A stretch of 64,000 bases of DNA, taken from Lutraria lutraria. Its lineage: Eukaryota; Mollusca; Bivalvia; Venerida; Mactridae. The notes under the pieces were generated by a model. The model was not told the origin of the DNA, made no database searches, and worked only from the letters and a program-made list of their open reading frames with translations. The stretch covers positions 22,209,817-22,273,816 of the forward strand of contig OZ026835.1 in assembly GCA_964023205.1 (NCBI GenBank), given 5' to 3'. Every line of letters begins with the position of its first letter. Position 1 is the stretch's first letter. The position numbers and the translations under genes are program-made. Below, in pieces: positions 48,870-57,861 of this stretch.

Positions 48870-49470
48870 ACCGAAATGGTCGCACAATAGAAAATGTCAG
48901 TTTTTTGCGACAGCTTTAGTACATGAAGATATTCTTAATTTCACGATATTTTGCCGTGGTTGAAGTGTGACATACTTCTATATTGGCTGCATAACTATAT
49001 TTGCATGTTTTATTTTGTTATAATACATAATTTCGCGATCGATTATGACCCAGTTTTTACAATTTACAAAATGGAGGCCTGATCTGACGAGGAAAATATT
49101 GCACTTTTTGCGACATCATTTGTTTGTGAAGATATACTCTATATCAAAATTTTCTTCCATAGCTTGACACTTACACACGTCGATATTGGCGGCATGATAA
49201 TATTTTTATGCTTACTTTTGTAAAAGAACACAATTTCGCGATTGATTATGACCCCATTTTTACGATTCAATTCAATGGCGGCCTGATCTGACGAGGAAAA
49301 TATTTCACTTTTTGCAACACCATTTGTATGTGAAGGTATACTAAACATGAAAATTTTCTTCCATATTTTGAGACTGACATACGTCTGTATTGACGGCATA
49401 ACAATAATTGCAAGAATTATTTTGCTGTAGTACGTACCTTATTTCGCTCTCGATAATGATCCATTTTTAT
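48870..49470. repeat. Degenerate tandem repeat of about 204 bp, three units
   Basis: CCTGATCTGACGAGGAAAAT occurs at 49078 and 49282; each is followed by a TTTTTGCRACA, TTTTCTTCCATA and GATTATGACCC series. A more diverged unit precedes them. They lie within the nested 2825-bp element. A frame on the minus strand at 49139-49399 crosses the units. Confidence 0.8.
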
Positions 49471-50529
49471 CGGTGCATAGCAAAACGAAAAAGCATCATA
49501 TAAGCACTAAATTACATAGATTTTAGCGCAAACCAGAAAAGGTGCACCCCGAATATATTATTTGGTATGCACATATTTTCACACCTATTATTCGAAATCG
49601 TCAATTCATAACAATGGCTGATTGAGAATCAACTGGAATGTGACAAACAATATGTACATCAATTCATACACGAAGCGTGTCAACAGTTCAATTTTACAGA
49701 TTGAGTAAAGTCAAACAGTTTATTCATGACTCGTAGAACATTATGTACATACATAATATGAAAACATAGAATACGTGTATACATGCCTTTCCATACAGAA
49801 ATATAAGATACAGATCAATTCTTTAAATATCTACTACATTTAGTCAAAGACTTGAAATAATGACGGTATATTACATACATTATAATGCTAACAGAATTCC
49901 TTGCAGTTATTCTATATCTGTTTATAATGAAGAGAGCAATGAAGAAACATTACTTTAATCTTATTCAATATTTATCTGGTAATGTACGTACATCTTTAAT
50001 AATGATGGGTTAGTTGTAAGGTCGACCAAATTATGGTTTTATGCTAATCGCCACGAATATTTCACTGTGATCTCAGGTACTTGACTTGTTTTTGTATTTG
50101 CTAAAATAATATCAGTTTTTCAACAATGATTAATTACTGTCATGATCAATATGATGTGAATATGTTGGTTTAAATTATGACATTAGATTTTATTGGTGGA
50201 ACCCTGTTGTTTCCAATTAATGGTCACACACCGTGACCTAATGCATTCAAATGACATATGCGCAGCTGTGAAAACAATGTAGATTTATTAAATCATAGAC
50301 TACCCCATACTGTTTTCCATCCGGATTTATTGATTGCTTCCTTGTAATCAGTAAAGATCGTCACCGAGATTATGATTATGACTATACGAGGGCATATCGT
50401 ACGCCATTTTGGAGGAAGATTAAAAGTTACAGATTAAGTCTTTGGCTAATAAAATTGATACGCTATAATAGAGACATACATTATGAAAAACAAAGATCAA
50501 TAACAAGATAAAGTTATACGAATCAAAAT

Positions 50530-51180
50530 TACAAATAACAAGTTTTTCACCATAAAATGTATAACATACGTACATTTCTTTCGCACAAAACATTCATGAT
50601 ATATAGCATTTCTTTTAATAAAAGTTTAACCATGAACATTTCTTCTTCAGCTGATAAATAGAAAAAAGTTCCACGATACAAAATTAAATTTGGTCTTGAG
50701 TTGATAAATCGAACAAAACTTTCATGATATAAATATTTGTTATACAAATTTAATTAAAATGTTTAGCATTCGATCGTACATTTTTTCATAATATAAAAGT
50801 TTCTTTCTCGAATTTAAGTCAAATTTTAGCATTCTATCGTACATTTGTTGTCATGATATAACTTTTCTTTCACAAGTTTATTCCGTGAAAATTTCGCCTT
50901 CAGCTGATAATTCGAAAACAAGTTTCACGACATAAAATTTAATTGTACAAAACTTTCATAATGTAATATACTACATGTAATTCAATTTTTCATACATATT
51001 TTCATACATAAACGTTTCTTTTAAAAATTAAATTTAAAATAAAAAAAATACAGTGAAAATCAAACAAAACTTTCATAATGTAAACATTTCTTTCCTACAA
51101 AACTTACATAATATAAGCATTTCTTTCTCAAATTTAATTTAGAAAAAAATTTAGAAAAAAATAAGTTGTTAAATTTAATA
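50530..51180. repeat. Short degenerate repeats
   Basis: Variants of ACTTTCATGATATAA, CATTTCTTTC and TTCAGCTGATAA recur every 50-100 bp. No clean period could be set by eye. Confidence 0.5.
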
Positions 51181-51911
51181 ACAAACAAATAAAAACTACG
51201 AGGAACTTGAGTCGATCATGGACCACTAATGTTACTTTTTGTCAATTATCGATTCTTTGTGTTATTTTCAATGTAATTTCGGTAGTTTGGATCCTTTGCT
51301 TTCATTAACTAGCCTAGGCACTGATAATCGATAGTTGATCAGTGGATGATAAGCGGTTGCACATCCCTGTAATATAGCATCCCTGATATAATGAAGTTTA
51401 CTTTGAGTTTAAGTTAAAATTAAACTCGTTTTTTCGAGCAGTGATTTGAACGAGACTTAATAAGTAAATAAACCAGCGTGTATTTCTAATGTGTAAGAGT
51501 AGCACAATTAATATGACAAAGCCGTGTGTATTTCGTTATTGTTTAATTATTTATAACGAAAATTAATTAACTGATTTGAACGGAACATTTCGAAAGCAGC
51601 GCGTGCGCATTTTATCTTTATTTGAAGCATGAGATTTTATGCAAAATGACCTGATATATTAATATTTGAACGGGACTTGATAAAGTAAACAAACTAGCGT
51701 GTATTTCAACCGTGTAAGATAGGCATACTTGATATCAGTTTCCAGCGTACGTGTCCTTCGTTTGTCTTTGATTATTAATTATGAAAATAAAAAATAGACC
51801 CTATATATATGTTTATATATATATTCGGACCCAAAAATATTTACTATATTTTAAAATTTGTGCAACTTTAAAGTTCACAAAATACATAATCATCGCACAT
51901 TGATTGTCAAG

Positions 51912-51986
51912 GGAGGAGCAGTGGTGTAGGGATAGAGCGTCAGACTCCTTACCCGGAGGTTGCGGGTTCGAATCTCGTCGGTGGCG
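51912..51986 (+). repeat. tRNA-like sequence, probably a SINE head
   Basis: GGAGCAGTGGTGTAGGGATAG (A-box region, shown in part) and GCGGGTTCGAATCTCG (B box) at tRNA spacing. The acceptor stem does not close well. The antisense open frame is the familiar by-product of tRNA-like DNA. Confidence 0.5.
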
Positions 51987-53870
51987 GAATTTGACCGGGA
52001 CCTTCACAATCGCATCTCTTAATTGGCTCGAGGACTGGTCAGAATCTAGGAAGCAGTAATCGATGATGTTAATTATCGCTACATTGTATTTTCTAATTCG
52101 TTCTGCTATATTTTTTATACTTTGTATGTTATATCTGGGACCACAATGGTCCCAGGTTGTATCATTTTGTTAAATACCCATATCAATGGTAGCTAGGATA
52201 CTGCGTCATTTCGCACCTTCTAAAAAGGTCCTCCCTGGACACTAAAACGTAAACAAAAAACTGGTTAAATGCTATTGTTCGCCTTTAAATGTACGCATTT
52301 TTAAAAAAGTTGTGCGTCAAGCAACTACAATGTACATAATTTAGTTCAAATCTGGCGCAGTTCAATTTCTTGCTGATAAGCCCGTTTAAGCTCGAAAAAT
52401 GTTTTAGTCTGTTTTATTATTCAGAGGTCCATCCGGGATTCTGTCACAAAACTGATACATCATGGGTGTTTTTCACTTACCCGACCGAGTATGTATAGAA
52501 AGGATTATCACCGCGTGTTTCTTATAGCATTTAAGTCAGAAAGCGTACGCGTATGTATTTTTCCTCTCTTTGTTGGTATTTTCGCTTATATTACCTGAAG
52601 TATTAAAACGGTCCATCATGGATCGTGTTAGTGAAAAGGTCCATCCTGGATTCATTTTTTAAAATTTCTATATATATCATAGTATACATTGTATTTTGAA
52701 AGTATCCATGATGTAATATATGAATGAATATTATGATCCTAACTATATACAAATGTTGTATAGAGTATAAAAAATAGTCATAAAATTTAGACAAAAAGTC
52801 TAGAGTTTCGTTTCTAACATGAGTTTCTTGCTTAATTGTCTTAAGAAGGACTCCCTTTATTTAGTGGCATAATAAATAAAAGATGCAAGTTTCATTAATT
52901 TAGTATTACTACTCAAATTAATCATTGTACGCTGGCTTTTTTCAATATTTCTACATCATCCCTCTTAAATAATTGCAAGTTTGTGTGCTGAACACCTAAA
53001 TCTGGCAAATGATAGTCTACACCAATCAAGGCATTAATCCCGATTTTTTCATCTTGGCTTTTTAGATTCAATAAGTTGAACATTAATGCGTTTGGGGCTG
53101 AAAGTTACCCGTATAGCTTTAGGAAATTTATAGTTAGAAATTAATTATTTATAAAATGAAAACTTACTGATAACTTGATTGGATTAGTGAAACGTGTGAA
53201 AATAGTCTTAGTAAATACTTAATTGCTCATATACATTTATTGTCATGAAAACTCGTGAACGAGTCTTTTACAACTAATTAATCAATTAACCATTGTCGCA
53301 TATAACCATACCAAAGACACAGTATATTTTTCGCGGTTTAAAAACAAGTAAAATATGGACAGAGATTAGATAATTTATTTATGATATTATTTTCTGTCGT
53401 GTCGAATATAAAGTTTATATTGTATGCAAAGAAAGACTCATCTACAATTTTAAAAAATCCTGTTCCGATGTACGGGACTGAAAGTTCATTGGGGGGGGGG
53501 GGGGTAAACGTATAAAGTTATCACTTACTTTTTTCTGGTTCATTTTTTGTATCATCATTTTTTTTCGATTCATCGATTAAGTTTACAAACTTGTATCTTC
53601 CATCAAGTATAGCAAATTTATACATGTCCATGTGCTACGATATTCAGCCATATATTTTAATACCAGAATTTTCATATTACATTGGTAAATAAAATATTTA
53701 ATTATCCGTTCGTTTTCTCGTTAAATACTACAATATCATATCTGATATGTACATAAAGCTGCCATATTCAGCTTCAATTCGGTACCGACTTTGTACATTT
53801 CTACGAACTAATAAAGAAGTTATGACTGGATCCGTTACACCCCATTATTAATTTCCTGTATATATTCTAT
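51987..53870. other. Intergenic DNA upstream of GSKIP
   Basis: AT-rich, with a run of about 17 G near 53490 and two copies of a GGTCCATCNTGGAT-like word near 52610-52650. No gene or defined element recognised. Confidence 0.5.
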
Positions 53871-53885
53871 ATTGGATCCGGATCC

Positions 53886-53944
53886 ATGGCATCCGCGTTT
53901 TACACCTGGCCATGAACGACAACTGTGTAGTAGAGATTGTATAA
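53886..53944 (+). promoter_or_regulatory. Two overlapping short uORFs ahead of GSKIP
   Basis: An ATG at 53886 opens nine codons ending TGA at 53915. The ATG of a second ten-codon frame (53912-53944) overlaps that stop as ATGA. Both lie before the GSKIP start. They matter only if the transcript begins upstream of 53886, which the sequence does not show. Confidence 0.35.
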
Positions 53945-54040
53945 ACTGGTTCCCGTTGACTTGTGTGTACAAAGCCTGCCATATGGAACGGGAACCAGTT
54001 TATGATTCCCGTTCCATACAAGTCATCGGGAACCAGTTTA
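53942..54040 (+). repeat. Nested inverted repeat just upstream of the GSKIP start
   Basis: The outer arms 53942-53964 (TAAACTGGTTCCCG...) and 54018-54040 pair at 22 of 23 positions. The inner arms TATGGAACGGGAA (53982-53994) and TTCCCGTTCCATA (54006-54018) pair perfectly around an 11-base loop. Together they could form a long two-part hairpin in DNA or in a 5' UTR. Confidence 0.9.
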
Positions 54041-54096
54041 ATTTGGTAGTATCTGACCGATTTTTTCGGATTACTTTTGATCTTAACATCGCAAAC

Positions 54097-54282
54097 ATGA
54101 ACGACGACGAAAATTATTCGTTGAAAATAGAAGCTACAGAAGTTATAAAAGAGATTGGTTTCGCAGTAAAAAGTGTTGAACTTTCTAAAACTATTAAAAA
54201 TTCGGACGAATTGGTTTACTTTAACCTTGAGACGAAGGAAAGACTAAAATACTGCGTTGAATTATCTCCTAGAGGTTTCCGG
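54097..54282 (+). CDS. GSKIP: GSKIP exon 1 (GSK3-beta interaction protein, DUF727)
   Basis: Encodes residues 1-62 of a small cytosolic protein that binds and inhibits GSK3. The start is the ATG at 54097, with A at -3, because MNDDENYSLKIEATEVIKEI lines up with the conserved domain start in vertebrate GSKIP. The block VYFNLETKERLKYCVELSP matches human VAYINVETKERNRYCLELT. The donor CGG|GTTAGT is phase 0 and joins to GFR-LVGRNFD, matching human GLKVVGYAFD. An in-frame ATG at 53983 would add 38 residues, but it is translated through the inverted repeat and matches nothing I know. The vertebrate N-terminal extension before the domain is absent from the short form. Confidence 0.9.
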
Positions 54283-54465
54283 GTTAGTAGGCTAGGTTTT
54301 GTCAAAATATTGTTAACTCACCGGAACACCAAACCCAGGCTTGTCGTTCCTTTCCAAAACACACATATCACTGCCAACGCCATTATGAAATATGTCATTT
54401 ATATCGTTCAGAAAAACAGTTATAAGCTGGGCCGTTGGTGATTATTTACCTTGTTAGTATACAGG

Positions 54466-54904
54466 TAGTTCTGGGTCCCATAACTAAATTGGTCTTTTTT
54501 ATTTCGTCTTGTTGACCATTTTAGTTATGGAATTGTCCTCTTACAAAGTCAACAGCTTAAGACGCTTGTTCATGCGTGTATTGAAACAGATCAATTTACA
54601 TGCTTTCCGGAATGCTACGGACTTGATCCAAAGCATTTACGAGGACAATTTTGAAATTAAGGGTAGTATGAAACATCGGCAAAATATTTGATAACTTTCG
54701 TCTGTTGAAGGTATATTTTTGGTCATATTGATAGATTATACTATAATTCATCGAATTGTACCCAAGTTTTACGAAAATTTGTGCGTTAAATAGGAAAACG
54801 AACGCGACTCAGATTGAGTCGTTTACCTGTTAGCTTTTAAAGAACAAGTGGCTTTGACGATGAACTGCAATGCAAACGTATCATCGTCAAAGCCCCTTCG
54901 ACTA
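54466..54904 (+). repeat. Tandem segmental duplication in GSKIP intron, copy 1
   Basis: Starts TAGTTCTGGGTCCCATAAC and ends AGCCCCTTCGACTA; about 95 percent identical to 54993-55435, apart from one 4-bp gap. Contains a perfect 14-bp hairpin stem GGCTTTGACGATGA (54850-54863 with 54881-54894) and a smaller GACTCAGATTGAGTC palindrome. Confidence 0.9.
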
Positions 54905-54992
54905 GTATACAGGCTGTCCCTACTCCCTATTACCGCCTACATATCTCTTTACTAGTGTTACAATGCATGACAGTACAAGTCTGCAATCATAC

Positions 54993-55435
54993 TAGTTCTG
55001 GGTCCCATAACTAAATTAGTATTTTTTATTTCGTCTTGTTGACCATTTTAGTTATGGAATTGTCCTCTTACAAAGTCAACAGCTTAAGACGCTTGTTCAT
55101 GCGTCTATTGAATCCGATCAATTTACATGCTTTCCGGAATGCTACGGACTTAATCCAAAGCATTTACGAGGAAAATTTTGAAATCATGGGTAGTATGATT
55201 GAAACATCGTTAAAATATTGGATAACTTTCGTCTGTTGAAGGTATATTTTTGGTCATATTGATAGATTATACTATATTTCATCGAATTGTACACAAGTTT
55301 TACGGAAATTTGTGCGTTAAATAGGAAAACGAACGCGACTCAGATTGAGTCGTTTACCTGTTAGCTTTTAAAGAACAAGTGGCTTTGACGATGAACTGCA
55401 ATGCAAACGTATCATCGTCAAAGCCCCTTCGACTA
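54993..55435 (+). repeat. Tandem segmental duplication in GSKIP intron, copy 2
   Basis: 443 bp, 4 bp longer than copy 1 (extra ATTG near 55198), which accounts for the whole length difference. The 14-bp hairpin is at 55381-55394 and 55412-55425. Confidence 0.9.
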
Positions 55436-55549
55436 CAATCATACATACCATTTAACCCTCATAAGCAATTCTTCTTGTCGAAAAACATAAAATACTCTCA
55501 ATAACAATAACATAATACATCAAGTGATCGCATTTCTTGACACACTCAG

Positions 55550-55674
55550 GCCTGCTACGGGGGTCTGGGCATTTTCTAGCAATATTTTATAAATTTTTGA
55601 GATTCCAAACCGGCCCAAACACATTTCTCAGCGGCTGAATTGGCCTGCAGCCTGTTGTTATTGAGAACCCTGAG
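55550..55674. repeat. Dispersed repeat, partial copy of 57670-57861
   Basis: GGGCATTTTCTAGCAATATT through GGCCTGCAGCCTGTTGTTAT and GAGAACCCTG match the right part of the later element; the left end is missing. Confidence 0.75.
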
Positions 55675-55974
55675 TAGTTCAAAATTTTCCTGGCATTGCT
55701 TGGGATTAAGTCTGTACATAGTGTTTACACATAATGATCTGCTTCAATAGATGTGAAATAAAAAAGACCAATTTTAGATTTTGGGAATATGACCCATACC
55801 CTTTGGAATTTTTGTCTGTGATTTAGGAAAAAACGATACTATTTTCCATTGAGAATATGACCGAATTTCGGCTATAAAATCCCCCTTAAAAATAAAAAAA
55901 TCCCTGATAGGTATGATACCCAGAACTAGTGTGAGCTAGTGGGAACAACTCTAGGTAGATTGCATGAAGTGCTT

Positions 55975-56605
55975 AAGAAGATCGAGTTGTTGATATCTTG
56001 TGATGTCTGTTGTCTGTCCATCCATCAGCAATTGCTTTAAACAACATCTTCTGTAAGCAGTTGGCCAATTTCAACAAAACTTAATTTACAGGGATGTACC
56101 TTGCTGCAATGCAAGAAGCTCTACCAAATTTAATTTCATTAAAACTCTGGTTGCTGTAGCAACCAATAGGAAAAACTTTAAAAATCTTCTTGTCCAAAAG
56201 CTTCAGATATTTGGTTAGTAGCATTGTCACCGTCATAAGTGTCGACCGTTTGACATACTGATGTATACACATGTAGATTATGTCTACTGGACTTCTACCA
56301 AGTTCGTACAAAGTAAGCTCCTGGCGTCAAAATTGGCTCCGTCCCGGGGTTTACTAGATTTTGAATTTTACATTGGCTTATATAGGATTTTAAAAAAAAT
56401 TCTTGTCATAGAACTTAGAAGAAAGATATTTCGGATGTAGGTTTGTCTAATGGACCTCTGCCAAGTTAGTTCATATCATGGCCCTGGCCACAGGGTTAAA
56501 AATATAGGACCATGTAGGAAAAAAAAAGAAAAATGTTCGTCTCCTAGGGCCTTTTTGTCAGGTGAGTGATTATAGGGTCATCATATGGCCCTCGTGTTGT
56601 AAACT
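55975..56605 (-). repeat. Dispersed repeat of the GAGGGCCA family, inverted
   Basis: On the minus strand it starts TTACAACACGAGGGCCATAT with TCACTCACCTGACAAAAAGG, the same opening as 24650-25345. Internal similarity is low. Confidence 0.5.
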
Positions 56606-56926
56606 AGTAATGCTTATTGGAACAATTTCCTAGGCATTGCCTGTTGAAATTCCTAATAACCTAGTTGTCGTAACTCTAAAATTCCGAATCTAAACAAACT
56701 CATTGGCATTCCCGAAATGATGAAAAAAAATCACAGAAAACTACTCTCTGATAAGGATGTTGATTTTTTGGTGGAATTTATTTAATTGATCATCAGATTT
56801 TAAAATGATCAGTGAATGATTATAATTCCCCTAGAACTTGTGGAAGTGACATGCTGTATTTTTAAGGATAATAATAATATATATATATATATAATTATGT
56901 ATAGTATATGTCTTTGTTTCTTGCAG

Positions 56927-57109
56927 TTAGTTGGAAGAAACTTTGATGTCATGAATGATGATGCTGAAGCTTCAAGGTTTTATGAAACAATATACTCCCT
57001 CTTAGATTCTATCAGTCCCGAGTATCGCAACACATTTGGAGACACACTAGCACAGAAACTCCAAGGACTCCAAGATTTACAGCAAATATCTGAATCAGAA
57101 GACTCCTGA
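56927..57109 (+). CDS. GSKIP: GSKIP exon 2, GSK3-binding C-terminus
   Basis: 60 codons and a TGA stop after TTTCTTGCAG|TTAGTTGG, phase 0. Total protein is 122 residues against 139 in human. It contains YETIYSLLDSISPEYRNTF and GDTLAQKLQGLQDL, aligning with human [20 protein letters not shown] and the C-terminal helix that docks on GSK3. The Leu residues matching human L126 and L130, the latter known to be needed for GSK3-beta binding, are kept (TLAQKL). The tail QQISESEDS is acidic and differs from the vertebrate end. Confidence 0.93.
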   Translation, partial: LVGRNFDVMNDDAEASRFYETIYSLLDSISPEYRNTFGDTLAQKLQGLQDLQQISESEDS

Positions 57110-57146
57110 CCTTAGTTCTATGGCTTTCATTAATGATACACAGGTG

Positions 57147-57152
57147 AATAAA
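57147..57152 (+). terminator. Candidate proximal poly(A) signal of GSKIP
   Basis: AATAAA 38 bp after the stop codon in GGTGAATAAAATTTAATGC. No strong GU-rich element follows within 40 bp, so use is uncertain. Confidence 0.35.
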
Positions 57153-57669
57153 ATTTAATGCACTTAGGCGATTTTTTACCGCATAAGTCTATCAATATCA
57201 TATAAATTTTAAGCTATAATAGTACTTAATAAAAAAGAAATATTGAGATCAGTGTTTGTAAGAAAGTAGTGTCATTTACTAGGGATTGTTTAAATGTCTT
57301 TATTTCAGTTGTTAATTGTAATTATAAGAATCGGAGCTATATGCAAACAGTAACATTTCAATGCTTAATAACTCTCATAGCAAATATTTGTGTTTGAATA
57401 CAATTTAGTCATATTTGTATGCCATGATGTTCGTTGCAAGGTAGTGCTAGTTCATAGTCAGCATAGTCATGAGTCAGCAGTGAATTGTTGGGAGAGTCTT
57501 AATGATCATGGTTCTGCTCTCTGATTAGTGATCAATAGCCCCAGCTCTCTCCGCTGTAAGTTTAAATCCCATCTGTGGCATGATGGATAATCCGATTGTG
57601 ATTCTACCCAGGTGCTTGGTTGGTGTCTTACTCCACTAGTACAGCTGGTAATCATCAAATAACGCTTGC

Positions 57670-57861
57670 AGGGTTCTCAATTTATAAGTTTGTGGCCAAC
57701 AGGGCCAAAAGCTAGACTAACAGGCCTGCTAGAGGAGGGGGGGGGGGGGGTCCAGGCATTTTCTAGCAATATTTTATAAACTTTTGAGATTCCTACCCGG
57801 CCAAAACACATTTCTAAGTGGCTAAATTGGCCTGCAGCCTGCTGTTATTGAGAACCCTGGC
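57670..57861. mobile_element. MITE with GGGTTCTCAAT ends
   Basis: CAGGGTTCTCAATTTATAAG on the left and TTATTGAGAACCCTGG on the right are inverted, around GGCCAACAGGGCC and a G run. A partial copy is in the GSKIP intron at 55550-55674. Confidence 0.7.

Larger units (their letters stand above)
48561..51385. mobile_element. 2825-bp DNA transposon nested in the CACTG element
   Basis: Ends CAGGGATGCTATATTACAGG and CCTGTAATATAGCATCCCTG are exact inverted repeats, extending to about 30 bp (ACGCAAC / GGTTGCAC region). ATATAAT is duplicated at 48554-48560 and 51386-51392. Ends of CA..TG type with 7-8-bp duplications occur in hAT, P and Dada elements, and I cannot choose among them. No transposase-length frame is present. 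Confidence 0.9.
43749..51443. mobile_element. 7.7-kb CACTG-ended DNA transposon (CACTA/EnSpm-like), non-autonomous
   Basis: Ends are CACTGCTCGAAAAAACG and CGTTTTTTCGAGCAGTG, a 23-bp inverted repeat with one mismatch. The flanking ATT is duplicated (43746-43748 and 51444-51446). CACTR termini with a 2-3-bp target duplication are the hallmark of the CACTA/EnSpm superfamily; the assignment rests only on that. No transposase-like frame is visible, and most of the length is tandem repeats. It carries a second element at 48561-51385; without it and the extra target copy the element is about 4.86 kb. Confidence 0.88.
43269..51785. repeat. Tandem duplication, unit 2, split by a transposon
   Basis: The left part is 43269-43748 and the right part 51444-51785 (GAACGAGACTTAATAAGTAA at 51449 and GAACGGGACTTGATAAAG about 220 bp later). 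Removing 43749-51443 and one ATT restores the order seen in unit 1. Confidence 0.85.
54283..56926 (+). other. GSKIP intron
   Basis: Besides the segmental duplication it holds a dispersed repeat at 55550-55674 and an inverted GAGGGCCA-family copy at 55975-56605. It ends with a (TA)n run and a pyrimidine tract before the acceptor. Confidence 0.7.

Noticed and set aside
53983..54096. 38-residue N-terminal extension of GSKIP from the upstream in-frame ATG
   Set aside because: It is translated through the nested inverted repeat and does not resemble the known GSKIP N-terminus; left as a possible isoform only.
54509..55239. Two similar 60-67-codon frames that looked like a duplicated exon
   Set aside because: They lie in the segmental duplication, most of the few differences change amino acids, and a 4-bp gap shifts the frame at the end. 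No sign of selection on a protein.
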